A DNA stretch of 35,562 nucleotides from contig JBEKZL010000036.1 in the NCBI GenBank assembly GCA_049509915.1, positions 1-35,562 on the forward strand, read 5' to 3'. The notes under the pieces are model-generated. The model was not told the DNA's origin. It saw only the letters and a program-made list of their open reading frames with translations, and ran no database searches. This DNA comes from JBEKYD01 sp049509915 (GTDB lineage Bacteria; Acidobacteriota; Terriglobia; Bryobacterales; Bryobacteraceae). This document shows, piece after piece, positions 22,461 through 31,335 of this stretch. The position numbers were made by a program, and so were the translations under genes. Numbering within the stretch: the stretch's first letter is position 1; the number at the start of each line of letters is the position of its first letter.

Positions 22461-24098
22461 ATGGTCAAATCTCAATTTCGCAGTTCGTATGTTTTGGTGG
22501 CTTCCGGTCTTTTGCTATCGCTGGCGCAGGCGCCGCCGGCCGTGGCCCAGGGGAGGTCTCAAGCGCAAACCCCGGCTCAGACTCCCGCTCCGGCTCCCTC
22601 CACAACGCCCACGCCGCCGCCCGCTCCGGCTCCCGGCGGAAGAGGTGGGCGCGGCATTCCCGGCCCCGGACCGGCGATCGGCGGCGACATCGACGAAACG
22701 CCCGTGGTCACCCACCACACAGTCACGGTCGACGGCAAGACACTGAACTACACCGCTACCGTGGCACAGATGCCGCTGAAGAACACCTCGGGCGAAACCG
22801 AGGCGCATATCTTCTATATGGCCTACACGCTCGATGGCGTTAGCGATGCGGCAAAACGCCCGCTGACTTTCTGCTTCAACGGCGGACCGGGCTCGGCGTC
22901 GCTCTGGGTACATATGGGCGGCATGGGGCCGCGCAGTCCCAAGCTGTTGCCGAACGGCGGCATGCCCCCGCCCCCCTATCAGGCCAAGGATAATCAGGAT
23001 ACCTGGCTGGACGTGACCGACCTGGTGTTCATCGACCCGGTGGGCACCGGCTACAGCCGCGCCAAGACGCTCGAAGTGGCGCGCCGCATGAACGGCGTGC
23101 GGGGCGATATCCAGTCGGTGGGCGAGTTCATCCAGACATACGTGGAGCGCAACAGCCGCGAGCTTTCGCCGCTATTCATCGCCGGAGAAAGCTATGGCAC
23201 TTTCCGCACAGCGGGCCTGGCGGGATATCTGATCGAGCGCGGCCTGGCCTTCAACGGCATCGTGCTGATCGGAACCACGCTCAACCTCGAAACCATCTGG
23301 AGCCGCAGCGACGACCTGGTCTACGAGCTGGAGTTTCCCACCTACGCTAACGACGCCTGGTACCACAAGAAAGTGGCCGCCGATCTGCAAAAGAAAGACC
23401 TGAAGAGCTTCATGAAAGAGGCCGAAACGTTCGCCATGGGCGAGTACGCCACGGCGCTGGCCAAAGGCGACGAACTGCCGGCGCCCGAAAGGAAGGCCGT
23501 CCTCGACAAGCTGGTTCGCTTCACCGGCCTCGACCCGAAGTACCTGGAAGATACCAACCTTCGCTGGGACGTATCGCATTTCACGCGCGAGTTGCTGCGC
23601 GACCGGCACGAGGTGATCGGCCGTTACGATGGGCGGCTGGCGGGGCCGACCGGCATGAACGCCGGCGAAACCAGCGAGTACGATCCTTCGAGCTCGCTCA
23701 TCACGCCGCCCTTCACGGCTATCTTCACCCATTACATTCGCGATGAGCTGGGCTACAAGACCGACCTGTATTACTACCCCAGCGGCGGCGTTCAGCCGTG
23801 GGATTTCGGCGAGGGCAACAGTTTCGGCGACACCACCGCGCTGCTGCGCGATGCCATGACCAAGAACCCCTACATGAAGGTCATGATTGCGGCCGGCTAT
23901 TTCGACTTGGCCACGCCGTATTACGCCGTGGAGTACACCTTCAATCACATGGGCTTGCTGCCGGACATGCATAAGCGCATCACTTGGGACTTCTACCCGG
24001 CCGGCCACATGCTATACATCGACAGCGATTCCCACGCCAAGCTGAAACACGACTTCGGCGAATTCGTGGCCGCCTCGCTGCCGAAGGACGTGCAGTAG
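22461..24098 (+). CDS. secreted S10-family serine carboxypeptidase
   Basis: Family S10 peptidases remove C-terminal residues. The 545-residue protein has a signal peptide (about 1-30), a Pro/Ala/Gly-rich linker (about 31-75) and the peptidase domain. Key sites are the oxyanion and substrate motif FNGGPGSAS (139-147), nucleophile Ser244 in AGESYGTFRT, Asp482 in AGYFDLATPYY and His516 in PAGHMLY. S10 proteins are typical of eukaryotes but common in Acidobacteriota. The ATG lacks a strong Shine-Dalgarno. It stands alone on the plus strand, with a REP-like repeat after it. Confidence 0.92.
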   Translation: MVKSQFRSSYVLVASGLLLSLAQAPPAVAQGRSQAQTPAQTPAPAPSTTPTPPPAPAPGGRGGRGIPGPGPAIGGDIDETPVVTHHTVTVDGKTLNYTATVAQMPLKNTSGETEAHIFYMAYTLDGVSDAAKRPLTFCFNGGPGSASLWVHMGGMGPRSPKLLPNGGMPPPPYQAKDNQDTWLDVTDLVFIDPVGTGYSRAKTLEVARRMNGVRGDIQSVGEFIQTYVERNSRELSPLFIAGESYGTFRTAGLAGYLIERGLAFNGIVLIGTTLNLETIWSRSDDLVYELEFPTYANDAWYHKKVAADLQKKDLKSFMKEAETFAMGEYATALAKGDELPAPERKAVLDKLVRFTGLDPKYLEDTNLRWDVSHFTRELLRDRHEVIGRYDGRLAGPTGMNAGETSEYDPSSSLITPPFTAIFTHYIRDELGYKTDLYYYPSGGVQPWDFGEGNSFGDTTALLRDAMTKNPYMKVMIAAGYFDLATPYYAVEYTFNHMGLLPDMHKRITWDFYPAGHMLYIDSDSHAKLKHDFGEFVAASLPKDVQ

Positions 24099-24132
24099 CG
24101 GATGTTGAAATTGTGGGGCAATCTTGGAGTGA

Positions 24133-24192
24133 CAACCGCTCTTGATGACGGTCGAGTAATTTAACCGAGCCGCGACCGTCAGGGAGCGGTTG
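24133..24192. repeat. second copy of the REP-like inverted repeat
   Basis: The arms CAACCGCTCTTGATGACGG (from 24133) and CGACCGTCAGGGAGCGGTTG (24173-24192) face each other. The right arm, extended to CCGAGCCGCGACCGTCAGGG from 24165, is one base off the arm at 8691-8715 when reverse-complemented. The left arm has diverged by a few bases. Confidence 0.75.
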
Positions 24193-24228
24193 CTCACCCA
24201 AGACTTACTGTCCCCGGGAAGAGTCGAT

Positions 24229-24804
24229 ATGCCCCAAATCCGCGGCGATCTCTGGTTGATCCGGCACGGCGAAACCGAGTGGACCCTTTCCGGGGCGCAT
24301 ACCGGCCGCACCAACCTGCCTTTGACAGAAAACGGAAAACAACAAGCCTTGGCCGTGCGCGACGAACTCGCCGGCCGCGCCTTCGCCCTGGTGCTGGTAA
24401 GCCCGCTCGATCGCGCTCGAGAGACCTGCCGGCTGGCGGGCTACGCGGACCACGCCGTCGTCGATCCGAACCTGGCCGAATGGTGCTACGGCAGCTACGA
24501 AGGCCGCACCTCGGCCCAGATCCAGGCTGAACGTCCGGGCTGGACAATCTGGGACGATGGACCGCTCGGCGGTGAAACCATCGACCAGGTAGCCGCCCGC
24601 GCCGACTCAGCCATCGCCCGCGCCCTGGCGGCCAACGGCGACGTAGCGCTGTTCGCCCATGGCCACTTATTGCGCATCCTCACCGCGCGCTGGCTTGAAA
24701 TGCCGCCCATCGCCGCCCGCCGTTTCGCCCTCGAAACCGGCTCGGTAAGCGTGCTCGGCTACGAACGCGATACCAGAGTGATTGAACGATGGAATCTGCG
24801 GTGA
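24229..24804 (+). CDS. histidine phosphatase (phosphoglycerate-mutase-like) family protein
   Basis: The domain shows the phospho-His motif LWLIRHGETEW (RHG at about 12-14), GRTNLPLTENGKQQA, VSPLDRARETC, the acid region LAEWCYGSYEG and the second His in LFAHGHLLRIL. Members dephosphorylate sugar phosphates, alpha-ribazole phosphate or other small molecules; the substrate here is unknown. The ATG at 24229 follows GGGAAGAG and gives 191 residues. The frame also has an ATG-type start at 24190 in the repeat region, which is less likely. Confidence 0.88.
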   Translation: MPQIRGDLWLIRHGETEWTLSGAHTGRTNLPLTENGKQQALAVRDELAGRAFALVLVSPLDRARETCRLAGYADHAVVDPNLAEWCYGSYEGRTSAQIQAERPGWTIWDDGPLGGETIDQVAARADSAIARALAANGDVALFAHGHLLRILTARWLEMPPIAARRFALETGSVSVLGYERDTRVIERWNLR

Positions 24805-24846
24805 GAGTGGCGAGCGATCTGCGGCTGGAGACCGGCAGTGAGCGGT

Positions 24847-24856
24847 CCTATATAGG
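24847..24856. promoter_or_regulatory. palindrome CCTATATAGG before the toxin-antitoxin pair
   Basis: This perfect 10-bp palindrome includes a TATATA core and ends in the ribosome site (GGAGAA) of the antitoxin gene. It is a plausible operator or -10 region for autorepression, which is common for toxin-antitoxin operons. Confidence 0.35.
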
Positions 24857-24868
24857 AGAAATAACCCA

Positions 24869-25129
24869 ATGGATTCCACAATTCTGGTTCTCGGCGAGGA
24901 TCTTGGCGGTTTCCTGGCGACTCTAGGCCAACCAGTCGGGCAGGCGGCACGTGAAATGATTGTGTTTGAGCTGTATCGGCGAAGCTTGGTTTCCAGCGGC
25001 AAGGCTGCCGAACTTCTGGGAATTCCCCGCATGGACTTCATCCGGCGCGCCTCGGAGTTGGGCATCCCGTACTTCCGCTTTACAGAAGACGAATGGCAAT
25101 CGGAAGTCGCTGAGAGCAAGCGAGTCTGA
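24869..25129 (+). CDS. UPF0175 family antitoxin
   Basis: This 86-residue protein matches UPF0175 in its helix-turn-helix core: EMIVFELYRRSLVSSGKAAE, then LLGIPRMDFIRRASELGIPY. UPF0175 proteins are usually paired with DUF3368 PIN-like toxins, as here. The ATG has GGAGAA upstream. The toxin start codon follows the stop directly, so the two are translated together. It probably represses its own promoter. Confidence 0.85.
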   Translation: MDSTILVLGEDLGGFLATLGQPVGQAAREMIVFELYRRSLVSSGKAAELLGIPRMDFIRRASELGIPYFRFTEDEWQSEVAESKRV

Positions 25130-25588
25130 GTGCCGGTCATATCTAATTCAAGTCCGCTAATCGCACCTACTCAAATTGGCCGGCTCGATCTGTTATACCG
25201 GCTTCATACCTGTATCTTAATTCCCCCAGCCGTTGCGGCGGAAGTGGAGCCAACGCTACCAGAACTACCCGACTGGATGCTGGTTCAGGACCTGGCACAT
25301 CCGCTCCAACCCAGCACGGTGAGCGCTTCCATTGGTCCAGGAGAACGGGAGGTCATCAGCCTGGGCCTGGAGTTGGGAGCCTCCCTTCTGATCTTGGATG
25401 AGCAGCCTGAGCGACGGCTTGCCGCATCTTTGGGTCTTCGGGTGATTGGAACAGTCGGGCTCCTCATGGCGAGCAAAGAGCGGGGTTTCCTGGCCAAGAT
25501 CAGGCCAGAGTTGGACCGTCTGCCGGCAGTCCGGTTCTTCATGGATCAGGACCTCTATGATCGGGTCGTCGCCCAAGCTGCAGGGTAA
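25130..25588 (+). CDS. DUF3368 PIN-like toxin
   Basis: The family pattern is clear: VISNSSPLIAPTQIGRLDLL at the N-terminus, IPPAVAAEVE, GPGEREVISLG and LLILDEQPERRLAASLGLRV, then GTVGLL. PIN-fold proteins are metal-dependent RNases. In DUF3368 the first acidic residue is commonly Asn, as here (Asn6). The start is GTG at 25130, touching the antitoxin stop. It has 152 residues, as usual for the family. Confidence 0.85.
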   Translation: MPVISNSSPLIAPTQIGRLDLLYRLHTCILIPPAVAAEVEPTLPELPDWMLVQDLAHPLQPSTVSASIGPGEREVISLGLELGASLLILDEQPERRLAASLGLRVIGTVGLLMASKERGFLAKIRPELDRLPAVRFFMDQDLYDRVVAQAAG

Positions 25589-25727
25589 TTTGAAAGATGC
25601 CGGGCGAGGGCGGGGCAGCAGTCTGAATGAGCTTTGGCGGAGCCTTACACGGCGAGACCTTTATCGGTCACAAGACTTTCAAATATTCTTAAGCGACTGA
25701 TGAGGTAGGCCTTAACCCAAGTTCGAC

Positions 25728-25754
25728 GCCCTGGCGGGGCCCGCTCGCCAGGGC
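25728..25754. terminator. GC-rich hairpin between convergent toxin and transglycosylase genes
   Basis: GCCCTGGCG and CGCCAGGGC form a perfect 9-bp stem around a 9-base loop. The gene-free stretch 25589-25869 separates convergent genes, so this could stop transcription, but there is no T-run. Apart from this hairpin and GC-rich sequence, nothing else is evident in the stretch. Confidence 0.45.
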
Positions 25755-25869
25755 CGGAATGCTACAAATCTGGTCAAGGGAGAGAGGTTTCGGAGCAGCC
25801 TTTCTCCCGCTGTCGCGAGCGGCGCCGACCCTTGGGCGGGGCCTGGCGCCCACGACGGTCCGACCCGCT

Positions 25870-28068
25870 CTACTTCCCGTAAAGCCTTCGATACATATCC
25901 GCATTCCGCATCACCGCCTGAACATAATCGCGGGTCTCGGTGAAGGGGATGGATTCGACGAACTCGGCGGGCTCACGATAATTGGCCCAGGTTAGCCATT
26001 CGGCCACGCGATTGGGGCCGGCATTGTAAGCCGCCAGGGTTTCCTCGATGCTGCCATTGGTCTGATCGAGCATGGAGCGAAAGATCGACGTGCCGATGCG
26101 CAGGTTCGCGGCTGGCTGCAGCAGCACGGCCGGGGTGAAACGCGGAATTCCTTCCTTGCGCGCGAATCGCCGTCCGGTGGCCGGCAACACCTGGGTCAGG
26201 CCATAAGCGGGCGCACCCGAGCGCGCGGCGGGGTTGAACTCGGATTCCTGGCGAATCAATCCGGCGACCAGAAACGGATCCAGTCCGTGGCGCGCCGCGG
26301 CGGCTTCCAGGTCGCCGCGATAGGGCAAAGGAAAAAGCAGTTCCCAGAATTTGCGCGGCGCTTGATCGATGGCCAGGCTCAGGTGCTCCGGCACGATCGT
26401 CTTGAGAACATGCACGGCTTGAAACGGCACGGGGGCGGCCTCGGCCAATTCCAAAGCGAGCAGCGCTGGCTGGCCGTCGGTGCGCGCGCCGAAACGCAAT
26501 TCCCCGTCCGCCAGGTCCGCCAATCCCGCCGAGCGCAGCAACCGGGAGCGGTGGATGCGCAGCGTAGTGGCGGCGGTGGGTTCCGTCGGCAACGGCTGGG
26601 GCGCGGCCAGACCAGCCGACGCCAGAAATTGCCGCGCCGCCTGCATGGGCTTGGCGTTACTGATTTCCACGCGGGCCAGGCAGGCGCGGGCCAACATGCC
26701 GTAGTAATAGTTCGAGCGCGCCGCCGCCAGCCATTCGTAGTATACTCGCGCGGTGGAGAGGTCGTGCTCCGCTTCGGCCCGCCGCCCGAGAAAATAGATG
26801 GCCCCGGCGGCGTTTGACTGACTCGGGTAGCGGCTCACCTGCTCCCGCAGCAGCGCGCCCGCGTCGATCTTCTCATGGAGATATTCGTAGAAGGCGACCT
26901 TCCAGTGATACAGCGCCGCGTCGGGCGCCGACGGAAACTCTTCCGCCGCGGTCCGGTAGAGCGGCACGTACTCTTCGGCGCGGTTGTCGACCAGGTACCG
27001 GTTGGCGGCCGCGACCAGGGCTTTCAATCGCCACGGCGAGCCGCCGTGGAACTGGCCCAGAGTCTTCACCGCGGCCATCATGTCGTCGTCGTTGCGCAGG
27101 CGGCGGGCGCATTCCGCCAGCTCGTACAGGCGCTCGGCCTCGGCTTCCGGCTGGGAGGGATGAAGCGCGCGCAGGGCCTCGTCGGCCTGCCCGGCATCGC
27201 CCCGGAAGAAGGGGATAGCTGCGGCCCGCACCTCGGCCTGCTCCCGTTCGAGGCCCGGCGCCGTGGCTTCCAGCGATCGGTAGGCGTCTTCGGCATCCCT
27301 GTAGCGGCGCGCCTCCAGCAGCCGGTCGGCGCGGCGCAAAAGCTGCTGCGGCAAAGGCTGCGGAAACGCCGCGCCCATGGCGTCGCGCAGGGTCACCAGG
27401 GCCGCGGCGGCGCGCTCGGCTGCTTCCCCGGAAAGGTATCGATCGTATGTGCGCTGGTAGAATTCCACGGCGCTGGCCAACTCATTGGCGGCCTGATAGC
27501 AATCGGCCAGAGTGATGTCGCCGTCCGGCTGTGGCAGTTCGGCATAGTGATCGCGCAGCAGGCGCACGGCGGCGGCCGGGTCGGCCGCTTTCCGAACTCG
27601 CGCTTCCACCAGCCAGGCTTTGCCGGATACCGGCGTGGGCGCGGCGGCGGCGCGGACCGGCGCCAGTTCGCCGATGACGGCCGCGGCGTCGTCGCCCATT
27701 TCAAGCCGCGCGGCCGCCAGGTAAGCAGCCGAATAATCGGCGACGGGTGCCAGTTTGGGCTCGGCTTTGCGCAGCCACGCGACGGCTCCCGGCCAATCCC
27801 TCTGCTCGTACGCCGCCACCCCCAGTGCCAGTGCGGCCAGCGGCGCTTCCGCCGGGTGAGTCGCGGCGTAGCGCTCGATGGCGCCCCGCTGCGCCGCGCT
27901 CCCGGATTCGCGATACGCGCGCACCAGGCCGGGAAGATCGTTGCCGGTGACCGGGGCGGAGGGGTGCGCCGCGCGCGGACGGCTGGCAGCCGCGCCAACA
28001 CACGCGTAAATCGCGGCGCTAAGCCAGAGGGCCGGGATAGTCGCGGCCCATAAGTTCCGGGTCGTCAT
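25870..28068 (-). CDS. soluble lytic murein transglycosylase (Slt-like)
   Basis: The enzyme cleaves peptidoglycan glycan strands with formation of anhydro-muropeptides. The 732-residue protein has an N-terminal hydrophobic export segment (NLWAATIPALWLSAAIYACV) and a long alpha-helical repeat superhelix (about 40-560). The C-terminal SLT domain has catalytic Glu in GLIRQESEFNP, AYGLTQVLP and AYNAGPNRV. The ATG at 28068 is chosen for the signal sequence; the frame is open to 28128. It begins 50 bases inside the upstream GAF-like gene, so the two are translationally linked. Confidence 0.92.
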   Translation of the reverse strand: MTTRNLWAATIPALWLSAAIYACVGAAASRPRAAHPSAPVTGNDLPGLVRAYRESGSAAQRGAIERYAATHPAEAPLAALALGVAAYEQRDWPGAVAWLRKAEPKLAPVADYSAAYLAAARLEMGDDAAAVIGELAPVRAAAAPTPVSGKAWLVEARVRKAADPAAAVRLLRDHYAELPQPDGDITLADCYQAANELASAVEFYQRTYDRYLSGEAAERAAAALVTLRDAMGAAFPQPLPQQLLRRADRLLEARRYRDAEDAYRSLEATAPGLEREQAEVRAAAIPFFRGDAGQADEALRALHPSQPEAEAERLYELAECARRLRNDDDMMAAVKTLGQFHGGSPWRLKALVAAANRYLVDNRAEEYVPLYRTAAEEFPSAPDAALYHWKVAFYEYLHEKIDAGALLREQVSRYPSQSNAAGAIYFLGRRAEAEHDLSTARVYYEWLAAARSNYYYGMLARACLARVEISNAKPMQAARQFLASAGLAAPQPLPTEPTAATTLRIHRSRLLRSAGLADLADGELRFGARTDGQPALLALELAEAAPVPFQAVHVLKTIVPEHLSLAIDQAPRKFWELLFPLPYRGDLEAAAARHGLDPFLVAGLIRQESEFNPAARSGAPAYGLTQVLPATGRRFARKEGIPRFTPAVLLQPAANLRIGTSIFRSMLDQTNGSIEETLAAYNAGPNRVAEWLTWANYREPAEFVESIPFTETRDYVQAVMRNADMYRRLYGK

Positions 28069-28948
28069 TGGCAAGTGTGCGCACCAGTTCCAAATGTAAG
28101 TAGTCCACCATGGTGGCCGTGGCGGCAAAAAAAGTCGCCTGAAATTCCGCCCGCGCCCGGTCGATGGCGTCCTTCATCGCGGCGTATAAGTTGCGGCGCG
28201 CGCGCCCTAACTGCACGGCATCGGCGTCGAACAGGCGGATTTCCGCCGCCTTCACGCGAGCGAACCGCTGCGCGCGCAGGTGAATCCGCCGTTCCTCGTC
28301 GGAAAGGTCCTCCCATCGGCGGGCAGCGTCGCCGGCCGGATTTTCGGGCGGCGCGGCTGTCGCCGTCCAGACGGGCGAAGCCACTTGAGCCACCAATTCC
28401 AGGGCCGCCATCTCCATCGCGCCCCAAGCGCATAACAGCGCCGGCGCTACATCTTCCTTATCGGCCGATTTTTCCACGATTGGAAATATCGCCACGCGCG
28501 CTTCGGGCCCGTCGCCGGCCGCCGCGGCCAAAGCCGCCGAAACCTGGGAGGGGCTGGAGGACGCGATCACCGGTTCGCGGTGTTCCACCGCGTCGGCCAG
28601 CGCGGCCGCTCCCGCCAGCGCAATGGGAGCCGACAACGCCTGCTCCCGCGCTTCGTCCAAACCGCGCACCTTGGCCATCCGGGCGCTCTCGCCTTCCACT
28701 ACCAGCAGGGCGGCGCCGGAAGCGAACGAAGCGGCGGCATCCACCAGGGTCAGGCACAGCTCTTCGCGGCTGCCAGCCTGCCGGATGCGGCGCACAATCT
28801 GATTGAGTCGGCTGACCGTGTCGCTCAGGGCCCGGGCGCGCGCCTCGGCCGTCAAACGGCCCACTTCGCCCATGACGAACGAGACATGTTCCTGCAAAGC
28901 GCGTCCTAAACCCGCCGCGGCCGTGGTAGAAGCCATTCCCGACTCCAT
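28019..28948 (-). CDS. GAF-like cytoplasmic protein of unknown function
   Basis: This 309-residue protein is Ala-rich. Residues about 15-60 form a helix (LQEHVSFVMGEVGRLTAEAR) leading into a GAF-like segment about 60-200 (ELCLTLVDAAASFASGAALL, then PEARVAIFPI). Residues 215-300 are helical with many Arg (RIHLRAQRFARVKAAEIRLF). No catalytic motif is visible. It overlaps the transglycosylase start by 50 bases, suggesting a regulator of cell-wall or envelope functions, but that is inference. Two starts are possible (28948 and 28936); GAGTCGGGA before the second could serve as its ribosome site. Confidence 0.75.
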   Translation of the reverse strand: MESGMASTTAAAGLGRALQEHVSFVMGEVGRLTAEARARALSDTVSRLNQIVRRIRQAGSREELCLTLVDAAASFASGAALLVVEGESARMAKVRGLDEAREQALSAPIALAGAAALADAVEHREPVIASSSPSQVSAALAAAAGDGPEARVAIFPIVEKSADKEDVAPALLCAWGAMEMAALELVAQVASPVWTATAAPPENPAGDAARRWEDLSDEERRIHLRAQRFARVKAAEIRLFDADAVQLGRARRNLYAAMKDAIDRARAEFQATFFAATATMVDYLHLELVRTLANDDPELMGRDYPGPLA

Positions 28949-29110
28949 TTTATCAGGCCCGTGTTTCGGAGCTGAGGATATTTTTGGGTCCGAATCTGGG
29001 CCACAGCCAGGTTCCGGCGCTGCCGCGGGGATTTTGGTAGCGTGCCCCCTCTTGCGGGCAGGCGTGTGTGCCTTGGGCAGGCGGGCGCAAGCGACCCGCC
29101 GCGCTGCCTC

Positions 29111-29689
29111 TCACAATCCGCCCTTCAACCCCAGCTCCTCCGCCCGCCCCTGCATCGCCTTCACGCAGAAGTCGATGTGGTCATCGAGGGGTACCCCCAT
29201 TTCCGCGGCGCTCTCGACGATGTCCTGGCGGTTCACCGAACGGGCAAACGCCTTGTCCTTCATCTTCTTTTTCACCGACGCCACGTCCACCTCGAACACG
29301 CTCCGGTGCGGCTTCACGTAAGAAATGGCAGTGATGAAACCGGCCAGCTCATCGCAGGCGTACAAGGTCTTTTCCAGCGCCGATTGTCTCGGAACCCCGG
29401 TGTGGTTCGAGTGCGACAGGATGGCCCGCCGGATTTCCTCTTCCACCCCGCGCTCGGCCAGAATCGGCTCCCCTTTCTGTGGGTGCTCTTCCAGTGTCGG
29501 ATGAATCTCCCAATCGAAGTCGTGCAGCAGCGCCGTTACCGACCACTGCCGCTCGTCCTCGCCCAGCTTTCTGGCATACGCCGCCACGCAGGTCTCCACC
29601 GCCAGCGCATGCTTGCGCAGGCTGTCGGACTGCGTGAATTCACATAGGATCTTCCAAGCCACTTCGCGATCGGTCACGAAGTTCATCAT
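29111..29689 (-). CDS. HD-domain phosphohydrolase-like protein
   Basis: HD-domain proteins are metal-dependent phosphohydrolases acting on nucleotides or second messengers. The metal motif is His27 (SLRKHALAVE) and His56-Asp57 (ALLHDFDWEIHP), with a further His in LSHSNHTG. It has 192 residues and no other domain. The substrate is unknown. ATGs at 29689 and 29686 are adjacent. It is a single-gene unit with a GC-rich palindromic stretch upstream (29690-29720). Confidence 0.85.
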   Translation of the reverse strand: MMNFVTDREVAWKILCEFTQSDSLRKHALAVETCVAAYARKLGEDERQWSVTALLHDFDWEIHPTLEEHPQKGEPILAERGVEEEIRRAILSHSNHTGVPRQSALEKTLYACDELAGFITAISYVKPHRSVFEVDVASVKKKMKDKAFARSVNRQDIVESAAEMGVPLDDHIDFCVKAMQGRAEELGLKGGL

Positions 29690-29781
29690 ATACCGCCGGC
29701 ACGCCGGCCGGGCGTAGCATCGGTTCTCCGTGGTCCGCCCCAGCTATCCGTAGAGATTCCAATGGACGCGCGAAGCTACCC

Positions 29782-30219
29782 TCAGGCGTGGTCCGCCCAC
29801 GGATCGAAGCTGCCGACGCTCCACAGGTGGCCTTCCGGATCGCGGCACGAAAAGGCTCGTCCTCCGTAACCCATATCGGCGATCTCCATCACCATCTCAG
29901 CGCCGGCGGCTTTGGCCATGGCGTAAATGCCGTCGCAATCGGAAACGATCAAACACGGCGCCTGTGTCTCCACTCCCCCCACCTCTTCCGGCTGCCGTAT
30001 CAGTTCGGCGTGTGGCGTCCCCTTGTTCACCGAGCCCAACATCACCATGCCGTTGCCGAATACAAGCTGCGCGTGCGCAATGCTTCCATCGGGGTTGGGA
30101 TACACCGCCTGTTTCTCGAAACCGAATGCCCGGCAAAGCCACTCGATAGCCGCCGGCGCATCCCGGTAGCGCATCGCGGGAATCACCGTCGATCGGCACT
30201 GTTTTGCAAACGTCGACAT
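29782..30219 (-). CDS. VOC (glyoxalase-fold) family protein
   Basis: The 145-residue protein has the paired beta-alpha-beta-beta-beta units of the vicinal-oxygen-chelate fold: PAMRYRDAPAAIEWLCRAFG, LVFGNGMVMLGS, CLIVSDCDGIYA and the closing GGRAFSCRDPEGHLWSVGSF. The metal site is not obviously complete, so it may be a binding protein rather than an enzyme. The ATG at 30219 has GAGGAGGG upstream; the frame is open to 30336. It follows the AraC-type regulator on the same strand (89-base gap), so the two may form one unit. Confidence 0.87.
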   Translation of the reverse strand: MSTFAKQCRSTVIPAMRYRDAPAAIEWLCRAFGFEKQAVYPNPDGSIAHAQLVFGNGMVMLGSVNKGTPHAELIRQPEEVGGVETQAPCLIVSDCDGIYAMAKAAGAEMVMEIADMGYGGRAFSCRDPEGHLWSVGSFDPWADHA

Positions 30220-30308
30220 AAAGCACCCTCCTCGTTGAGAACCCAACCCTGCCATTCTGGCGCATCCCCGCGCCCGTGTCTTGTAAGAATCGGAACTGCC
30301 GCCCGGCT

Positions 30309-31121
30309 CTATTCGATCGGGATATGATTCGCCCACCGGCGCCTCCGCGCCGAATAGGTAGTCGCATCGATACCGGAAAATGCCCGGAATTCATTGGCGA
30401 AGTGCGACTGGTCGTAGTACCCGCACTCCACAGCCAACTCCGCCCAGCGCATGTCCGCGCCGCCATGCAATTGCCCGACCGCGCGCTGAAAACGCCGGAT
30501 ACGGCACCACACCTTGGGCGAAAGGCCCACCTGTTCGCGGAAAACCTGAGAAAATCGGCGCACGCTCCAGCCCGTCTCTTCCGCCACCCGTTGGACGCTG
30601 GCAAGCACCGGGCCCTGTCCGAACCGGTGCAACGCGAATTTCACCGCCGCGTTGCAGAAGAGCCGGGCTTGAAAAGTCTCGCGCAAGAAATCCTCCAGCG
30701 CGCCAAGCTTCGTGGCCGGATCGGGGATCTCGCGCAACCGGTCGCGCAACGTTCTTGCCGGCGCGCCCCAAGCGTCTTCGAGCGACGTGAAATGCTCGCT
30801 AAAGGTGTCGACAGGTTCGGGAGAGAAGGCCGCAAACCCGCCGGGCCGGAAGTTGATTCCGATCAGGTCCGCCATGTCGGAGGTGTCTACGATTTCATAG
30901 GCCGACCGCGCCCCCACCACCAGAGAAGGCGGTAACGCGCGTTCCGGTCCATTCTCCGGACACTCCAAAAGGAAGTCCCGCGCCAGGTTGAGGATCACCT
31001 CCACCGAGCCGACGGGCAGAACCCGTTCGCGCTGGTGCCCCACCCGTGGCGCGCGGGCATACCACAGCAGGCGAACGCACTCGCTTAAGGGTGCGGCCGG
31101 TGTGCGCTCGATGAAGATCAC
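30309..31121 (-). CDS. AraC-family transcriptional regulator
   Basis: The 270-residue protein has an N-terminal effector-like domain (about 1-150, with VLPVGSVEVILNLARDFLL and GINFRPGGFAAFSPEPVDTF). A C-terminal double helix-turn-helix covers about 160-255 (VAEETGWSVRRFSQVFREQV, then LAVECGYYDQSHFANEFRAF). The target is probably the downstream VOC gene or itself. No clear operator is visible in 30220-30308 or upstream. Confidence 0.92.
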   Translation of the reverse strand: MIFIERTPAAPLSECVRLLWYARAPRVGHQRERVLPVGSVEVILNLARDFLLECPENGPERALPPSLVVGARSAYEIVDTSDMADLIGINFRPGGFAAFSPEPVDTFSEHFTSLEDAWGAPARTLRDRLREIPDPATKLGALEDFLRETFQARLFCNAAVKFALHRFGQGPVLASVQRVAEETGWSVRRFSQVFREQVGLSPKVWCRIRRFQRAVGQLHGGADMRWAELAVECGYYDQSHFANEFRAFSGIDATTYSARRRRWANHIPIE

Positions 31122-31220
31122 AGATTCCTACCATACAACAGACCGAGATCGGGCGAAATTCGTTCCCGCTCCTTACGGTAGTAGCTCTGTAAGTAATTGA
31201 AAACAGGAGGAATCAATAAC

Positions 31221-31289
31221 ATGGCCGCGACCGCGAGGAGCGGTTTGAGGCGCCGAACGGCCTATCGCCCCCAAGACCTATACCTGTGA
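31221..31289 (+). other. 22-codon ORF with strong Shine-Dalgarno over a degenerate REP copy
   Basis: AGGAGG followed by AATCAATAAC leads to an ATG opening MAATARSGLRRRTAYRPQDL and two more residues. The ribosome site is excellent, but the coding part is mostly a degenerate copy of the repeat at 8691 and 24173 (GGCCGCGACCGCGAGGAGCG). It may be the start of a former gene whose body was replaced by the repeat, or a leader peptide upstream of vapBC. No homology is recognised. Confidence 0.35.
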
Positions 31290-31335
31290 TGTATGATGAA
31301 TGATGCGTGATGCTATCTCGGGAGAAGATCGTTCT

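Noticed and set aside
26875..28053. 392-codon plus-strand frame opposite the transglycosylase
   Set aside because: Shadow frame with no recognisable motif.
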